From positions 248,001-312,000 of the forward strand of contig CAWJXK010000008.1 in the NCBI GenBank assembly GCA_963846855.1: a stretch of 64,000 nucleotides of DNA, written 5' to 3'. The stretch is from CAIWHR01 sp963846855. Its GTDB lineage: Bacteria > Pseudomonadota > Gammaproteobacteria > Burkholderiales > Casimicrobiaceae. Numbering within the stretch: position 1 is the stretch's first letter; every line of letters starts with the position of its first letter. The notes under the pieces are model-generated. The model saw only the letters and a list, made by a program, of their open reading frames with translations. It made no database searches and was not told the DNA's origin. Positions 1 to 8,154 of this stretch are shown here, piece after piece. A program made the position numbers and the translations under genes.

Positions 1-377
1 CCGATCAGCGCCCACGGGGTGGTCATATCGAGCCACGTCACGATCGCGAGCGCACTCGCGACGATCAGCAGGTAGACCTGGACGGCAATCAGGAGCCGAC
101 GCCGGTCGAGAATGTCGGCAAGCGCGCCCGCCGGCAGCGCGAGCAGCATGAGCGGAAAGCTGTCGGCTGCCTCGACCAGCGCCACCATCGACGGAGAAGA
201 GGAAAGCGAGGTCATCAGCCAGCCGGCTCCGACGTCCTGCATCCACGTGCCGATGTTCGAGACGATCGTCGCGATCCACAGGCTGCGGAAAAGCGTGTTC
301 TGCAGCGGGCTCCACGCCGATGCCGCCGCGTGGGTCGGCCGCGACGCCGCCGATTCAACAGACTCGGAAGGCTTCAT
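1..377 (-). CDS. MFS transporter, N-terminal part (runs off window)
   Basis: The minus strand encodes about 125 residues from an ATG at 377, and the frame stays open to the window edge. The visible part has two hydrophobic helices joined by a loop containing GALADILDRRRLL, a good match to MFS motif A (G-x-L-a-D-r-x-D-r-r). The first helix carries SNIGTWMQDVGAGWLM, typical of the EntS/MFS_3 group of drug and siderophore exporters. The function would be proton-coupled efflux at the inner membrane, but the substrate cannot be inferred. The family is about 400-550 residues long, so most of the gene lies outside the window. Confidence 0.82.
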   Translation of the reverse strand, partial: MKPSESVESAASRPTHAAASAWSPLQNTLFRSLWIATIVSNIGTWMQDVGAGWLMTSLSSSPSMVALVEAADSFPLMLLALPAGALADILDRRRLLIAVQVYLLIVASALAIVTWLDMTTPWALI

Positions 378-570
378 GAAAGGCTGCTACGAAGGGGCTT
401 CTTGATGGGTGGTGTCCTTCCGACGCGACCTCCAGGGCAGGACCATCGGCGTCGATCGGGCAGGGGATGCGTTGCGGGCGCGCGAAAACGGATCATACCC
501 TCGGACTTTCGGCCGCACCGCGCCAAGGCGGGTGCTTATCGGCGGCTGCGCTCGCGGGTAGACTCGACGC

Positions 571-1236
571 ATGTCCACCCGCTCGTCCGCGCGCTTTGCC
601 CGCCGCGAGGTGCTCGGTCTCGCCAAGCGTGAGTTCGCGCTGCTGAGGCGACTGCGCACGCCGCAGGAAATCCAGGCGTATCTGAACTCGATCCCGATGA
701 ACCACGAGGTCGGCGGCGAAACCATGTGGTCGGTGCGCGAGGTGATCCGGCATCGCTGCGCGCATTGCATGGAGGGCGCGCTCGTCGCCGCGTGCGCGCT
801 TTGGGTGCACGGGGATCCGCCCCTCGTCATGCATCTCGATTGCGCGCCGAGCGACTACCCGCACGTGGTCGCGCTGTTCCGCCGTGGCAAGCGCTGGGGC
901 GCGATCTCCAAGACGAATGGCGCGGTGCTGCGCTATCGCGATCCGGTTTACCGGAGCCTGCGTGAGCTCGCGATGTCGTATTTCCACGAGTATTTTGACA
1001 GCCGCGGGCGAAAGACTCTGCGCAGGTATTCGGTGTCCTTCGACCTGCGTCGGATCGATCCCGGACTCTGGGTGACCAATGCGCAGGCGTGTGTGGAGAC
1101 CCACGACCGGCTGGAGGCGCTGCGGCACTACGCGATGATTTCCCCGCGCCAGGCGCGACTCGTCTCGCGCCGCGATCCCTTCGAGCGCGAGGCGGCGAAG
1201 CTGGTCGAATATCCGCAGGCGCCGCGGCGCAAATAG
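571..1236 (+). CDS. conserved hypothetical protein, possibly transglutaminase-like fold
   Basis: This is a 221-residue soluble protein with no signal peptide or membrane segment. I do not recognise a named family with certainty. A Cys in HRCAHCMEGA (about residue 66), followed by an Asp/His pair in SDYPHVVALF (95-98) and a GKRWGAIS stretch, resembles the Cys-His-Asp layout of transglutaminase-like or papain-like proteins, in which the Cys starts a helix and the His lies on a following strand. The central part (RDPVYRSLRELAMSYFHEY) looks strongly conserved. A possible -10 (TAGACT) lies about 20 bases before the ATG. It stands alone between an MFS gene and an FMN reductase, both on the other strand. 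The catalytic assignment is inference only. Confidence 0.72.
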   Translation: MSTRSSARFARREVLGLAKREFALLRRLRTPQEIQAYLNSIPMNHEVGGETMWSVREVIRHRCAHCMEGALVAACALWVHGDPPLVMHLDCAPSDYPHVVALFRRGKRWGAISKTNGAVLRYRDPVYRSLRELAMSYFHEYFDSRGRKTLRRYSVSFDLRRIDPGLWVTNAQACVETHDRLEALRHYAMISPRQARLVSRRDPFEREAAKLVEYPQAPRRK

Positions 1237-1319
1237 CAGGATGCGGGAAGAGCGTCTCGCGATCCGTCCACGGGATTGTGGGGACGGCGAGGCGTGGTCG
1301 CGGCGCGCTGCGGCGATGC

Positions 1320-1880
1320 TCAGGCCGCCGTGTTGCGCTCGACCCAGGCTGCGAATGCCTGCATGAACTTGGCGAGGAATTCCCGCGTCGGCTCGCTCGT
1401 CAGCGTCCCGCCCTCGTCGAACAGCTTGGCGGCGCCGCCGATATACGCCTCCGGCTGCTGCATCGCCGGCATGTCGAGGAACACGAACGATTGGCGGAGA
1501 TGATGGTTGGCGCCAAAGGCGCCGATCGCGCCGGGCGAGACGCTGATCACGGCGCAGGGCTTGCCCGTCCAGACGCTCTTCCCGTACGGGCGCGAGCCGA
1601 CGTCGATCGCGTTCTTGAGCATGCCCGGGACCGAGCGGTTGAACTCGGGCGTCGCGAACAGCACGGCCTCCACGGTCTGCATCCGCTTCCGGAACGCGAC
1701 CCACTCAGCCGGGAGCGCGTCCTCGAGGTCCATGTTGTAGTGGGGGAGCGCGCCGATTTCGACCAGCTCCGGCGCCAGCGTGGCCGGCGCGAGGCCGATC
1801 GCCGCACGGGCCATCTTGCGGGTGAACGATTCCTTGCGCAGGCTGCCGACGAGCACGGCGACATTGCGGGGCGTTGCCAT
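1320..1880 (-). CDS. NADPH-dependent FMN reductase (ChrR/YieF-like)
   Basis: The 186-residue product is a flavodoxin-fold oxidoreductase that would use NAD(P)H and FMN to reduce quinones, chromate or similar acceptors in the cytoplasm. The N-terminal strand is followed by GSLRKESFTRKMA, the FMN-phosphate loop (GSxRxxS/T). The second signature, PEFNRSVPGMLKNAID, matches the family's PEYNxSxPGxLKNAID. The length is normal for the family. It lies 63 bases downstream of kup on the same strand and could be read from that transcript, but nothing ties it to potassium transport. The physiological substrate is unknown. Confidence 0.88.
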   Translation of the reverse strand: MATPRNVAVLVGSLRKESFTRKMARAAIGLAPATLAPELVEIGALPHYNMDLEDALPAEWVAFRKRMQTVEAVLFATPEFNRSVPGMLKNAIDVGSRPYGKSVWTGKPCAVISVSPGAIGAFGANHHLRQSFVFLDMPAMQQPEAYIGGAAKLFDEGGTLTSEPTREFLAKFMQAFAAWVERNTAA

Positions 1881-1943
1881 GGCCGCTCCTTCACGCGTTG
1901 GGCGCCCCGGTGGGGCGCGATGAGATCAAGGCGGGCGAGCCCG

Positions 1944-3851
1944 TCAGAGCACGATTTGCGAGCCGAGTTCCACGACGCGGTTGGGCGGCAGCCGGAAATA
2001 CGCGACGACCCCACCCGCGTTGCGATACATCGTCGCGAACAGCTTCTCGCGCCACAGCGCCATCTCCGTGCTGATCTGCGGCAGCAGCGTTTCGCGGCCC
2101 AGGAAGAACGACGTGTCCATCATGTCGACCGGAAGCCCCTGTTCCGCGCTCCATTCGAGCGCCGCGGGAAGATCCGGCTCGTCCATGAATCCGAAGTAGA
2201 TCCGCGCCTGCCAGAACTGCGCGTTGATGGGCTCGACGACAAGGCGCTGCATCGGCTGCACGTGCGGGACGTCGAGCGTCGTGACGTTGAGCAGCATGAC
2301 GCGCTCGTGCAGGCTCTTGTAGTGCTTCATGCTGTGCAGCAGTGCATGCGGCACGGTCCCCGGAGTCGCCGTCATGAAGATCGCGAGGCCGGGCACCTTC
2401 GCGCAGTCGTGCGACGCGCTCTCGACGAAGGTGTCGAGCGGGATCGAGTCGGCCTCGAGACGTTCGTTCAAAAGCTCGCGCCCGCGCTTCCACGTCGACA
2501 TGAACAGGAAGACGCACCCGCCGAACGCGAGCGGGAACCAGCCGCCGTCGACGATCTTGACGACGTTCGCGCCGAAGAAGCCGAGATCCACGAACAGGAA
2601 TGCGCCGAATAGCGCGACGCAGGTGACGAGGCTCCATTGCCACATCCGGCGGGCGACGACGAACGCAAGCACGGTGTCGATCGCCATCGTGCCGGTCACT
2701 GCGATCCCGTACGCGGCGGCGAGGTTGGTCGACGAGCCGAATCCCAGGACCAGCGTGACGACGCCGAGGAACAGCGCGCGGTTGATCGCCGGCACGTAGA
2801 TCTGCCCCATCTGGTGGCGCGACGTGTGCTCGAGCTCCATCCGCGGCGCGTAGCCGAGCTGCACCGCCTGGTGCGTGATGGAGAATGCGCCGGAGATGAC
2901 GGCCTGCGACGCGATGATCGCGGCGACCGTGGCAAGCCCCACGAGCGGATAGAGCGCCCACGCGGGCGCCAGCAGGTAGAACGGGTTCTTGACCGCGGTC
3001 GGATCGGCCAGGAGCAGCGCGCCCTGGCCGAAGTAATTGAGCGTCAGCGCGGGCAGCACGAGCAGCGACCAGGCAATGCGCACGGGCAGGGCGCCGAAAT
3101 GGCCCATGTCGGCGTAGAGCGCCTCGGCGCCGGTGACGGCGAGGACGATCCCGCCGAGCGCGAAGAATCCGATGCCCGGATGCGCGGTGAAGAACCAGAA
3201 TGCATAGACAGGATTGAGCGCGAGGAGCACCTGCGGGGCGCGCGCGATTTCCATGATCCCGAGTACGGCGAGCGTGACGAACCATAGCGCCATGATCGGT
3301 CCGAACAGTGCGCCGACACTTCCGGTGCCGCGCTTCTGGACCCCGAACAGCAGGATCACGACCACCAGCGTAAGCGGAATCACGTACGGCTTGAACGCCG
3401 GCGTCGCGACCTCGAGCCCCTCGATCGCGGAAAGGACGGAGATCGCAGGGGTGATCGTGCCGTCGCCGTAGAACAGCGCGGCGCCGAGCAAACCCAGCAG
3501 CATCAGCGCGCGCGCACGGCGCGGGTTCTTCTCGGCCGAGAGCACCAGCGCCATCAGCGCCATGATCCCGCCCTCGCCTTTGTTGTCCGCACGCATGATG
3601 AAGCAGATGTACTTGAACGACACGACGATCATCAGCGCCCAGAAGACCAGCGACAGAACGCCGTAGACGCCCGCGATGTCGATCGGCACCGGGTGATGCG
3701 ATGCGCTGAACACTTCCTTCATCGCGTAGAGCGGGCTCGTTCCGATGTCGCCGAAGACCACGCCCAGCGCGGCGACCGAGAGCGTCGCGATGCGGGCGCG
3801 CCGCGACACTGGAACGACCGCCGCGGAAGCGTCGGGGGAGGGATCCGTCAT
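1944..3851 (-). CDS. kup: Kup/Trk-D low-affinity potassium transporter
   Basis: This 635-residue inner-membrane K+:H+ symporter has about 12 predicted hydrophobic segments followed by a hydrophilic C-terminal domain, as in the KUP/HAK/KT family. The signature GDIGTSPLYA lies in the first helix. I chose the ATG at 3851 because the family begins just before this helix; the frame is open further upstream only as antisense overlap with kdpE. The start is 4 bases after the kdpE stop, so kup is probably translated from the kdp transcript. Kup is usually an independent, constitutively expressed gene, so its position here is unusual. Confidence 0.95.
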   Translation of the reverse strand: MTDPSPDASAAVVPVSRRARIATLSVAALGVVFGDIGTSPLYAMKEVFSASHHPVPIDIAGVYGVLSLVFWALMIVVSFKYICFIMRADNKGEGGIMALMALVLSAEKNPRRARALMLLGLLGAALFYGDGTITPAISVLSAIEGLEVATPAFKPYVIPLTLVVVILLFGVQKRGTGSVGALFGPIMALWFVTLAVLGIMEIARAPQVLLALNPVYAFWFFTAHPGIGFFALGGIVLAVTGAEALYADMGHFGALPVRIAWSLLVLPALTLNYFGQGALLLADPTAVKNPFYLLAPAWALYPLVGLATVAAIIASQAVISGAFSITHQAVQLGYAPRMELEHTSRHQMGQIYVPAINRALFLGVVTLVLGFGSSTNLAAAYGIAVTGTMAIDTVLAFVVARRMWQWSLVTCVALFGAFLFVDLGFFGANVVKIVDGGWFPLAFGGCVFLFMSTWKRGRELLNERLEADSIPLDTFVESASHDCAKVPGLAIFMTATPGTVPHALLHSMKHYKSLHERVMLLNVTTLDVPHVQPMQRLVVEPINAQFWQARIYFGFMDEPDLPAALEWSAEQGLPVDMMDTSFFLGRETLLPQISTEMALWREKLFATMYRNAGGVVAYFRLPPNRVVELGSQIVL

Positions 3852-3855
3852 CACG

Positions 3856-4551
3856 CTAGTTCGGCTGGAACCGGTAGCCGATGCCGGTCTCGGTGATGAA
3901 GTGCTGCGGCCGCGCGGGGTCCGATTCGAGCTTCTGCCGCAGATTGCCGACGTAGATGCGGACGTAATGGCTGCTCTCGACGAACGACGGCCCCCACACC
4001 TCACGCAACAGATGCCGATGCGTGAGCACTTTGCCGGAATTGCCGATCATGAGCGTCAGCAGGCGATACTCGATCGGTGTGAGGTGCACGGACGTGCCCG
4101 CCTTGCGCACGAGGCGGTTCGCCTGGTCGACCTCGACGTCGCCGAATCGGAAGACGCTGGCGCCGTCGGCGGCCGGTGCGGCCTGCCGGCGCCGCATCGC
4201 GCGCACGCGCGCCAGCAGCTCGCCGACCCCGAATGGCTTGGTGAGATAGTCGTCGGCACCCGCGTCGAGCGCGGCGATCTTGTCGCTCTCATCGTCGCGC
4301 GCGGAAAGCACGATCACCGGGATCGACGACCAGCCGCGGAAGCCGCGGATGAAATCGATGCCGTTGCCGTCCGGCAGTCCGAGATCGAGCACGACGAGGT
4401 CGGGTTTGCGCGTTCCGGCGTCGATCAGTCCCTGTTTCAGGGTTTCGGCCTCGGCGACGTTCCAGCCCTCGGATTCGAGCGCGGTGCGCACGAATCTCCG
4501 TATCTGGCGTTCGTCTTCGATGAGCAGCGCGGTCGGTGCGGAGTCCGGCAT
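3856..4551 (-). CDS. kdpE: KdpE response regulator
   Basis: This 231-residue OmpR/PhoB-type response regulator is the partner of KdpD and the activator of kdpFABC. The receiver domain begins ALLIEDERQIRR, carries the phospho-acceptor Asp in DLVVLDLGLPDGNG and has the conserved Lys in DDYLTKPF. The C-terminal winged helix includes LTPIEYRLL and a recognition region ending in the typical GIGYRF. I prefer the ATG at 4551 because the receiver fold starts immediately after it; the frame is open 25 codons further with low-quality Arg-rich sequence. The gap to kdpD is about 120 bases, long for this pair. Confidence 0.95.
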   Translation of the reverse strand: MPDSAPTALLIEDERQIRRFVRTALESEGWNVAEAETLKQGLIDAGTRKPDLVVLDLGLPDGNGIDFIRGFRGWSSIPVIVLSARDDESDKIAALDAGADDYLTKPFGVGELLARVRAMRRRQAAPAADGASVFRFGDVEVDQANRLVRKAGTSVHLTPIEYRLLTLMIGNSGKVLTHRHLLREVWGPSFVESSHYVRIYVGNLRQKLESDPARPQHFITETGIGYRFQPN

Positions 4552-4671
4552 CGGGGCGGGTGTCGCGCGGCCGCGCCGGCCGAACCGGGCGCGTCGCGCC
4601 ATGGGCGCCGTGGGCAAGACCTGCATTATCGCCGGAAACCGCCGGCCATGCGCATTACGCTCGCGGCGCGG

Positions 4672-7383
4672 TCAGGCGGCGGGAAGGGGCGGGCCTTCCT
4701 GCGGGGCCGACGGAGGACTTCCCAGCGGAAGCGTGAACGAGAACCGCGCGCCCCCCGCGGGGTTGTTCGCCGCGCGGATCGTGCCGCGATGCGCGTCGAT
4801 GATGGCCCGGCTGATCGCGAGGCCGAGGCCCACGCCCGGCATCGCCGATTCGCGGGATCCCCGCGTGAACTTCTCGAAGATCAGCTCCTCCTGGCCGCGC
4901 GGAATGCCGGGTCCCGCGTCGCTCACGGTGACGACCATGTTGCCGCCGGCGACTTCGGCGGCGATGGTGATTCGAGTGCCGTCGGGCGTGTACTTCGCCG
5001 CGTTCTCGAGCAGGTTGTAGAGGACGCGCTCGATCAGCGTGGCGTCGAGCTCGACCAGCGGGAGATCGGGCGGCAGGCTGACCGTGACCGGATGCCGCGC
5101 GAGGGCCGCCTGCGCGGACTTGAGCGCGCCGCCGACGACTTCCTCCAGCGGCAGCCATTGCCGGCGCAGCTTGACGTCGCCGCTTTCGATGCGCGCCATC
5201 TCGAGCAGGTTGGTGACGAGCGCACTCATCCGGCGCGCTTCGTCGGCGATCGCCTGTGCGGACTCCTGCTGCGCGCCCGACAGCGGCGGCCTGGTCAGCG
5301 CGAGCGATTCGGCGAGGCCGATCACCGAGGCGAGCGGCGTGCGCAGGTCGTGCGACAGTGCCGCAAGCAATGAGTTGCGCAGGCGCTCCGATTCCATGCG
5401 CAGCAGGGCCCTCTGCGCAACCTCGACGTAATGGACGCGCTCCAGCGCGATCGCCGCCAGCGCCGCGAACGTGTCGAGCTGGCGCTTCTGCTCGGGCACC
5501 TGCAGCACGCGCGGCAATTCGGGCTTGATCGCGAGGACGCCGCGGGTGCGCATGGGCGCGCGCAACGGCAGGTAGAGGTATCCGCTTCCGGCCAGCGTGT
5601 CGGTCCCGAGGCCCGCCGCCTGCGCGTTGTCGAACGCCCACTGCGCAGTGCCGGCGTCGACGTCCGCCATGGCGCCGGCCTCGGGGTGCAGCTTCAGGCG
5701 GTCGTCGTCGTCGAGCACGTAGACCGCCACGTCGCCGCGGAAGGTGCGGCCGATCGACTTCACGGTCGTCGCGACGACGTCGTCCGTCTGCAGCAGGCTC
5801 GACAGGTCGCGGGCGAATTCGTACAGCGCGCGCGAGCGCTCCTCGCGATAGGCCGCTATCCGCGCCTGATAACGCAATCCGGCCGTCATCTGCCCGATGA
5901 TCAGCGCGACGGCCAGCATGATGGCGAACGTGAGCAGATACTGCGCGTCGCTCACCGCGAGTGAATAGCGCGGTGGCACGCAGAAGAAATCGAATGCCGC
6001 CACGTTGACGAATGCGGCCAGCACGCCCGGCCCGCGACCCCAGCGCATGCCGATCAGCACGACGGAGAGCAGAAAAAGCATCACGAGATTCGCGAGATCG
6101 AAGAACGGCACGAGCGCCAGCGCGATCAGCGTCGTGACGGCGCATGCCGTCAGCGCCCACACGTAGCGAAGCCGCCTCGCCGTCTGGCGCGCGTCGTCGA
6201 CCGGCGGCATCGGCGATTCGGCAACGGCACGCTCGGCGGCCGGTGTCTCGCCTCGCCCGATTTCGATCAGGTCGATCTCCGGGGCAAGGGCGGCCGTGCG
6301 TTCGGCGATGCCGCGACCGAAGCCCCACCGGCGGGCCGCGGTATTGCGACCGACGATCAGCTTCGAGCAGTTGTGCGAGCGCGCGTAGTCGACAATCGCC
6401 GCGGCCGTGTCGCCGCCGGACAGGATGGCGGTCTGGGCGCCTAGCTCCTGCGCGAGTTTCACCGTGCGAAGGATCCGGTCCCGCTTGGCCGCGGGCAGGC
6501 GCGCGAGCCGGGGCGTCTCGACGTACGCCGCCGTCCAATCGACGTCGAGCTGCATTGCGAGGCGGGCCGCGCTGCGCACTACGTGGTCGGAACCTGCGCC
6601 GGGTCCGACGCAGCAGAGCAGCGACGCCTCGGTCTTCCAGACGGGCGCAATCGCCTTGTCCGTGCGATATTCCTGCACGTCGGTCTCGATGCGGTCCGCC
6701 GTGCGGCGCAGCGCGAGCTCGCGCAGCGCCATCAGGTTGCCCTTGCGGAAGAAGTTGCCCGCCGCGCGCTCGATCTGCTCCGGCACGTAGACTTTGCCGG
6801 CCTTGAGTCGCGCGAGCAGGTCGTCGGCCGGAATGTCGACCAGGATCACCTCGTCGGCGTCGTCGAAGAACGTGTCGGGAACGGTTTCCCAGACCTGTAT
6901 GCCGGTGATGCCGCCGACGACGTCGTTGAGGCTTTCGAGGTGCTGGACGTTCAGCGTCGTGAACACGTCGACGCCGCCGGCGAGAAGCTCGTCGATGTCC
7001 TGCCAGCGCTTCGGATGACGCGACCCCGCGACGTTGGTGTGCGCGAGCTCGTCGACGAGGATCAGCGCCGGGTGCCGCTTTATTGCGGCGTCGAGATCGA
7101 ACTCGGGAAGCTTTCGTCCCTGATACTCGATCTCGGCGGGAGGCAGCACCTCGAGGCCCTGCAGCAGCGCCTCGGTCTCCTTGCGGCCATGCGTCTCGAC
7201 GATTCCGATGACGACGTCCTTGCCTTCGCTGCGCAACGCGCGCGCCGCGGCCAGCATGGAGTAGGTCTTCCCGACGCCGGCCGATGCGCCGAAATAGATG
7301 CGCAGCTTGCCGCGGCGGGCGTCGGCCTCCTTTCGCTGCACCATTTCGAGCAGCGCGTCGGGGTCGGGGCGCGTGTCGGTCAC
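4672..7383 (-). CDS. kdpD: KdpD osmosensitive K+ channel histidine kinase
   Basis: KdpD is a membrane sensor kinase that phosphorylates KdpE when potassium is limiting. The N-terminal KdpD domain carries a Walker A motif, GASAGVGKT (about residues 32-40), and the conserved DELAHTNVAGSRH. A USP-like domain, a four-helix membrane segment and a GAF region follow, then the H-box SHDLRTPLAS (about residue 680) and an ATPase with NLLENAAKY and GVGLGLAIS. I set the start at the GTG at 7383, giving 903 residues, because GGAAG-like GGAAG sits about 5 bases upstream and the next codons (DTRPDPDALL) are where KdpD homologues begin. An in-frame ATG at 7485 would add 34 Arg-rich residues. Confidence 0.94.
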   Translation of the reverse strand: MTDTRPDPDALLEMVQRKEADARRGKLRIYFGASAGVGKTYSMLAAARALRSEGKDVVIGIVETHGRKETEALLQGLEVLPPAEIEYQGRKLPEFDLDAAIKRHPALILVDELAHTNVAGSRHPKRWQDIDELLAGGVDVFTTLNVQHLESLNDVVGGITGIQVWETVPDTFFDDADEVILVDIPADDLLARLKAGKVYVPEQIERAAGNFFRKGNLMALRELALRRTADRIETDVQEYRTDKAIAPVWKTEASLLCCVGPGAGSDHVVRSAARLAMQLDVDWTAAYVETPRLARLPAAKRDRILRTVKLAQELGAQTAILSGGDTAAAIVDYARSHNCSKLIVGRNTAARRWGFGRGIAERTAALAPEIDLIEIGRGETPAAERAVAESPMPPVDDARQTARRLRYVWALTACAVTTLIALALVPFFDLANLVMLFLLSVVLIGMRWGRGPGVLAAFVNVAAFDFFCVPPRYSLAVSDAQYLLTFAIMLAVALIIGQMTAGLRYQARIAAYREERSRALYEFARDLSSLLQTDDVVATTVKSIGRTFRGDVAVYVLDDDDRLKLHPEAGAMADVDAGTAQWAFDNAQAAGLGTDTLAGSGYLYLPLRAPMRTRGVLAIKPELPRVLQVPEQKRQLDTFAALAAIALERVHYVEVAQRALLRMESERLRNSLLAALSHDLRTPLASVIGLAESLALTRPPLSGAQQESAQAIADEARRMSALVTNLLEMARIESGDVKLRRQWLPLEEVVGGALKSAQAALARHPVTVSLPPDLPLVELDATLIERVLYNLLENAAKYTPDGTRITIAAEVAGGNMVVTVSDAGPGIPRGQEELIFEKFTRGSRESAMPGVGLGLAISRAIIDAHRGTIRAANNPAGGARFSFTLPLGSPPSAPQEGPPLPAA

Positions 7384-7564
7384 CGGTCTTCCATGGATTG
7401 TCTTCGCTGCGAGCCGCCGGCGGACGATCCGCCGATCGCACTCGTACTTCGGGCCGCGCCGTCGGGTGCGGCGGAAAACACTCACAGCTTACCCGGCGGG
7501 GCCCCGCAAGAGCGAGCGCCCCTGTCAGGCAATGCCTGCAGGAGGCGCGGTCGGCCGGAGGGTG

Positions 7565-8141
7565 CTACTTCGGCAGCCGGTCGAGATCGAGGTTGAGCGC
7601 CACCACGTTGACGCGCGGCTCGCCCAGCACGCCGAAGGTGCGGCCGCTCGTGTGCCGGGCCACGAGCGTCTTTACCTCCTCGACGGGCAGGCCGCGCGCG
7701 GCAGCGACGCGCGCGGCTTGATAGAAGGCGGACGCCATGCTGATGTCCGGATCGAGCCCGCTGCCCGAGGACGTGACGAGGTCGCCTGGCACCGGCAGCG
7801 TGTTGCCGGGATCCGCGTCGCTGCAGCGCCTTGACGCGATCCTTGACCGCGTCGGCGAGCGCGGGATTGCGCGGGCCGAGGTTCGATCCCGACGACGCCG
7901 CCGCGTTGTACGGCTGCGGCGAGGTCGCCGACGGGCGGCTCCAGAAATATTTCGGATCGTCGAACGGCTGGCCGATGAGATCGGAGCCCATCGTCTTGCC
8001 GTCGACGACGATCAGGCTGCCGTTCGCGGCGTGCGGGAAGGCGACCTGCGCGAGGCCCGTCATCAGGAACGGATAGGCGACACCGGTCAGGAGCGTCAGC
8101 ATGGCGAGCATGCGCAACGCGGGGGCGATTTGTCCGAACAT
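7565..8141 (-). pseudogene. kdpC: kdpC, frameshifted
   Basis: KdpC is the small single-helix subunit that stabilises the KdpFABC ATPase. The first half reads from the ATG at 8141: a membrane helix (MLAMLTLLTGVAYPFLMTG), then GSDLIGQPF and YFWSRPSA. Near 7820 the frame breaks. The rest (DLVTSSGSGLDPDISMASA to the C-terminal VNVVALNLDLDRLPK) continues in another frame to a stop at 7565. The break fits one extra base, or two missing bases, in a CAGCGACGCGG context. Both halves are well conserved, so this is either a sequencing error or a very recent mutation. As written, the product would be a fusion to nonsense residues. Confidence 0.9.
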
Positions 8142-8154
8142 GGTTTTCTCCGGA

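Noticed and set aside
7785..7815. Sigma-54-like TGGCAC...TTGC
   Set aside because: It lies inside kdpC, has the wrong spacing (10 bases rather than 4-5) and no downstream gene in that orientation.
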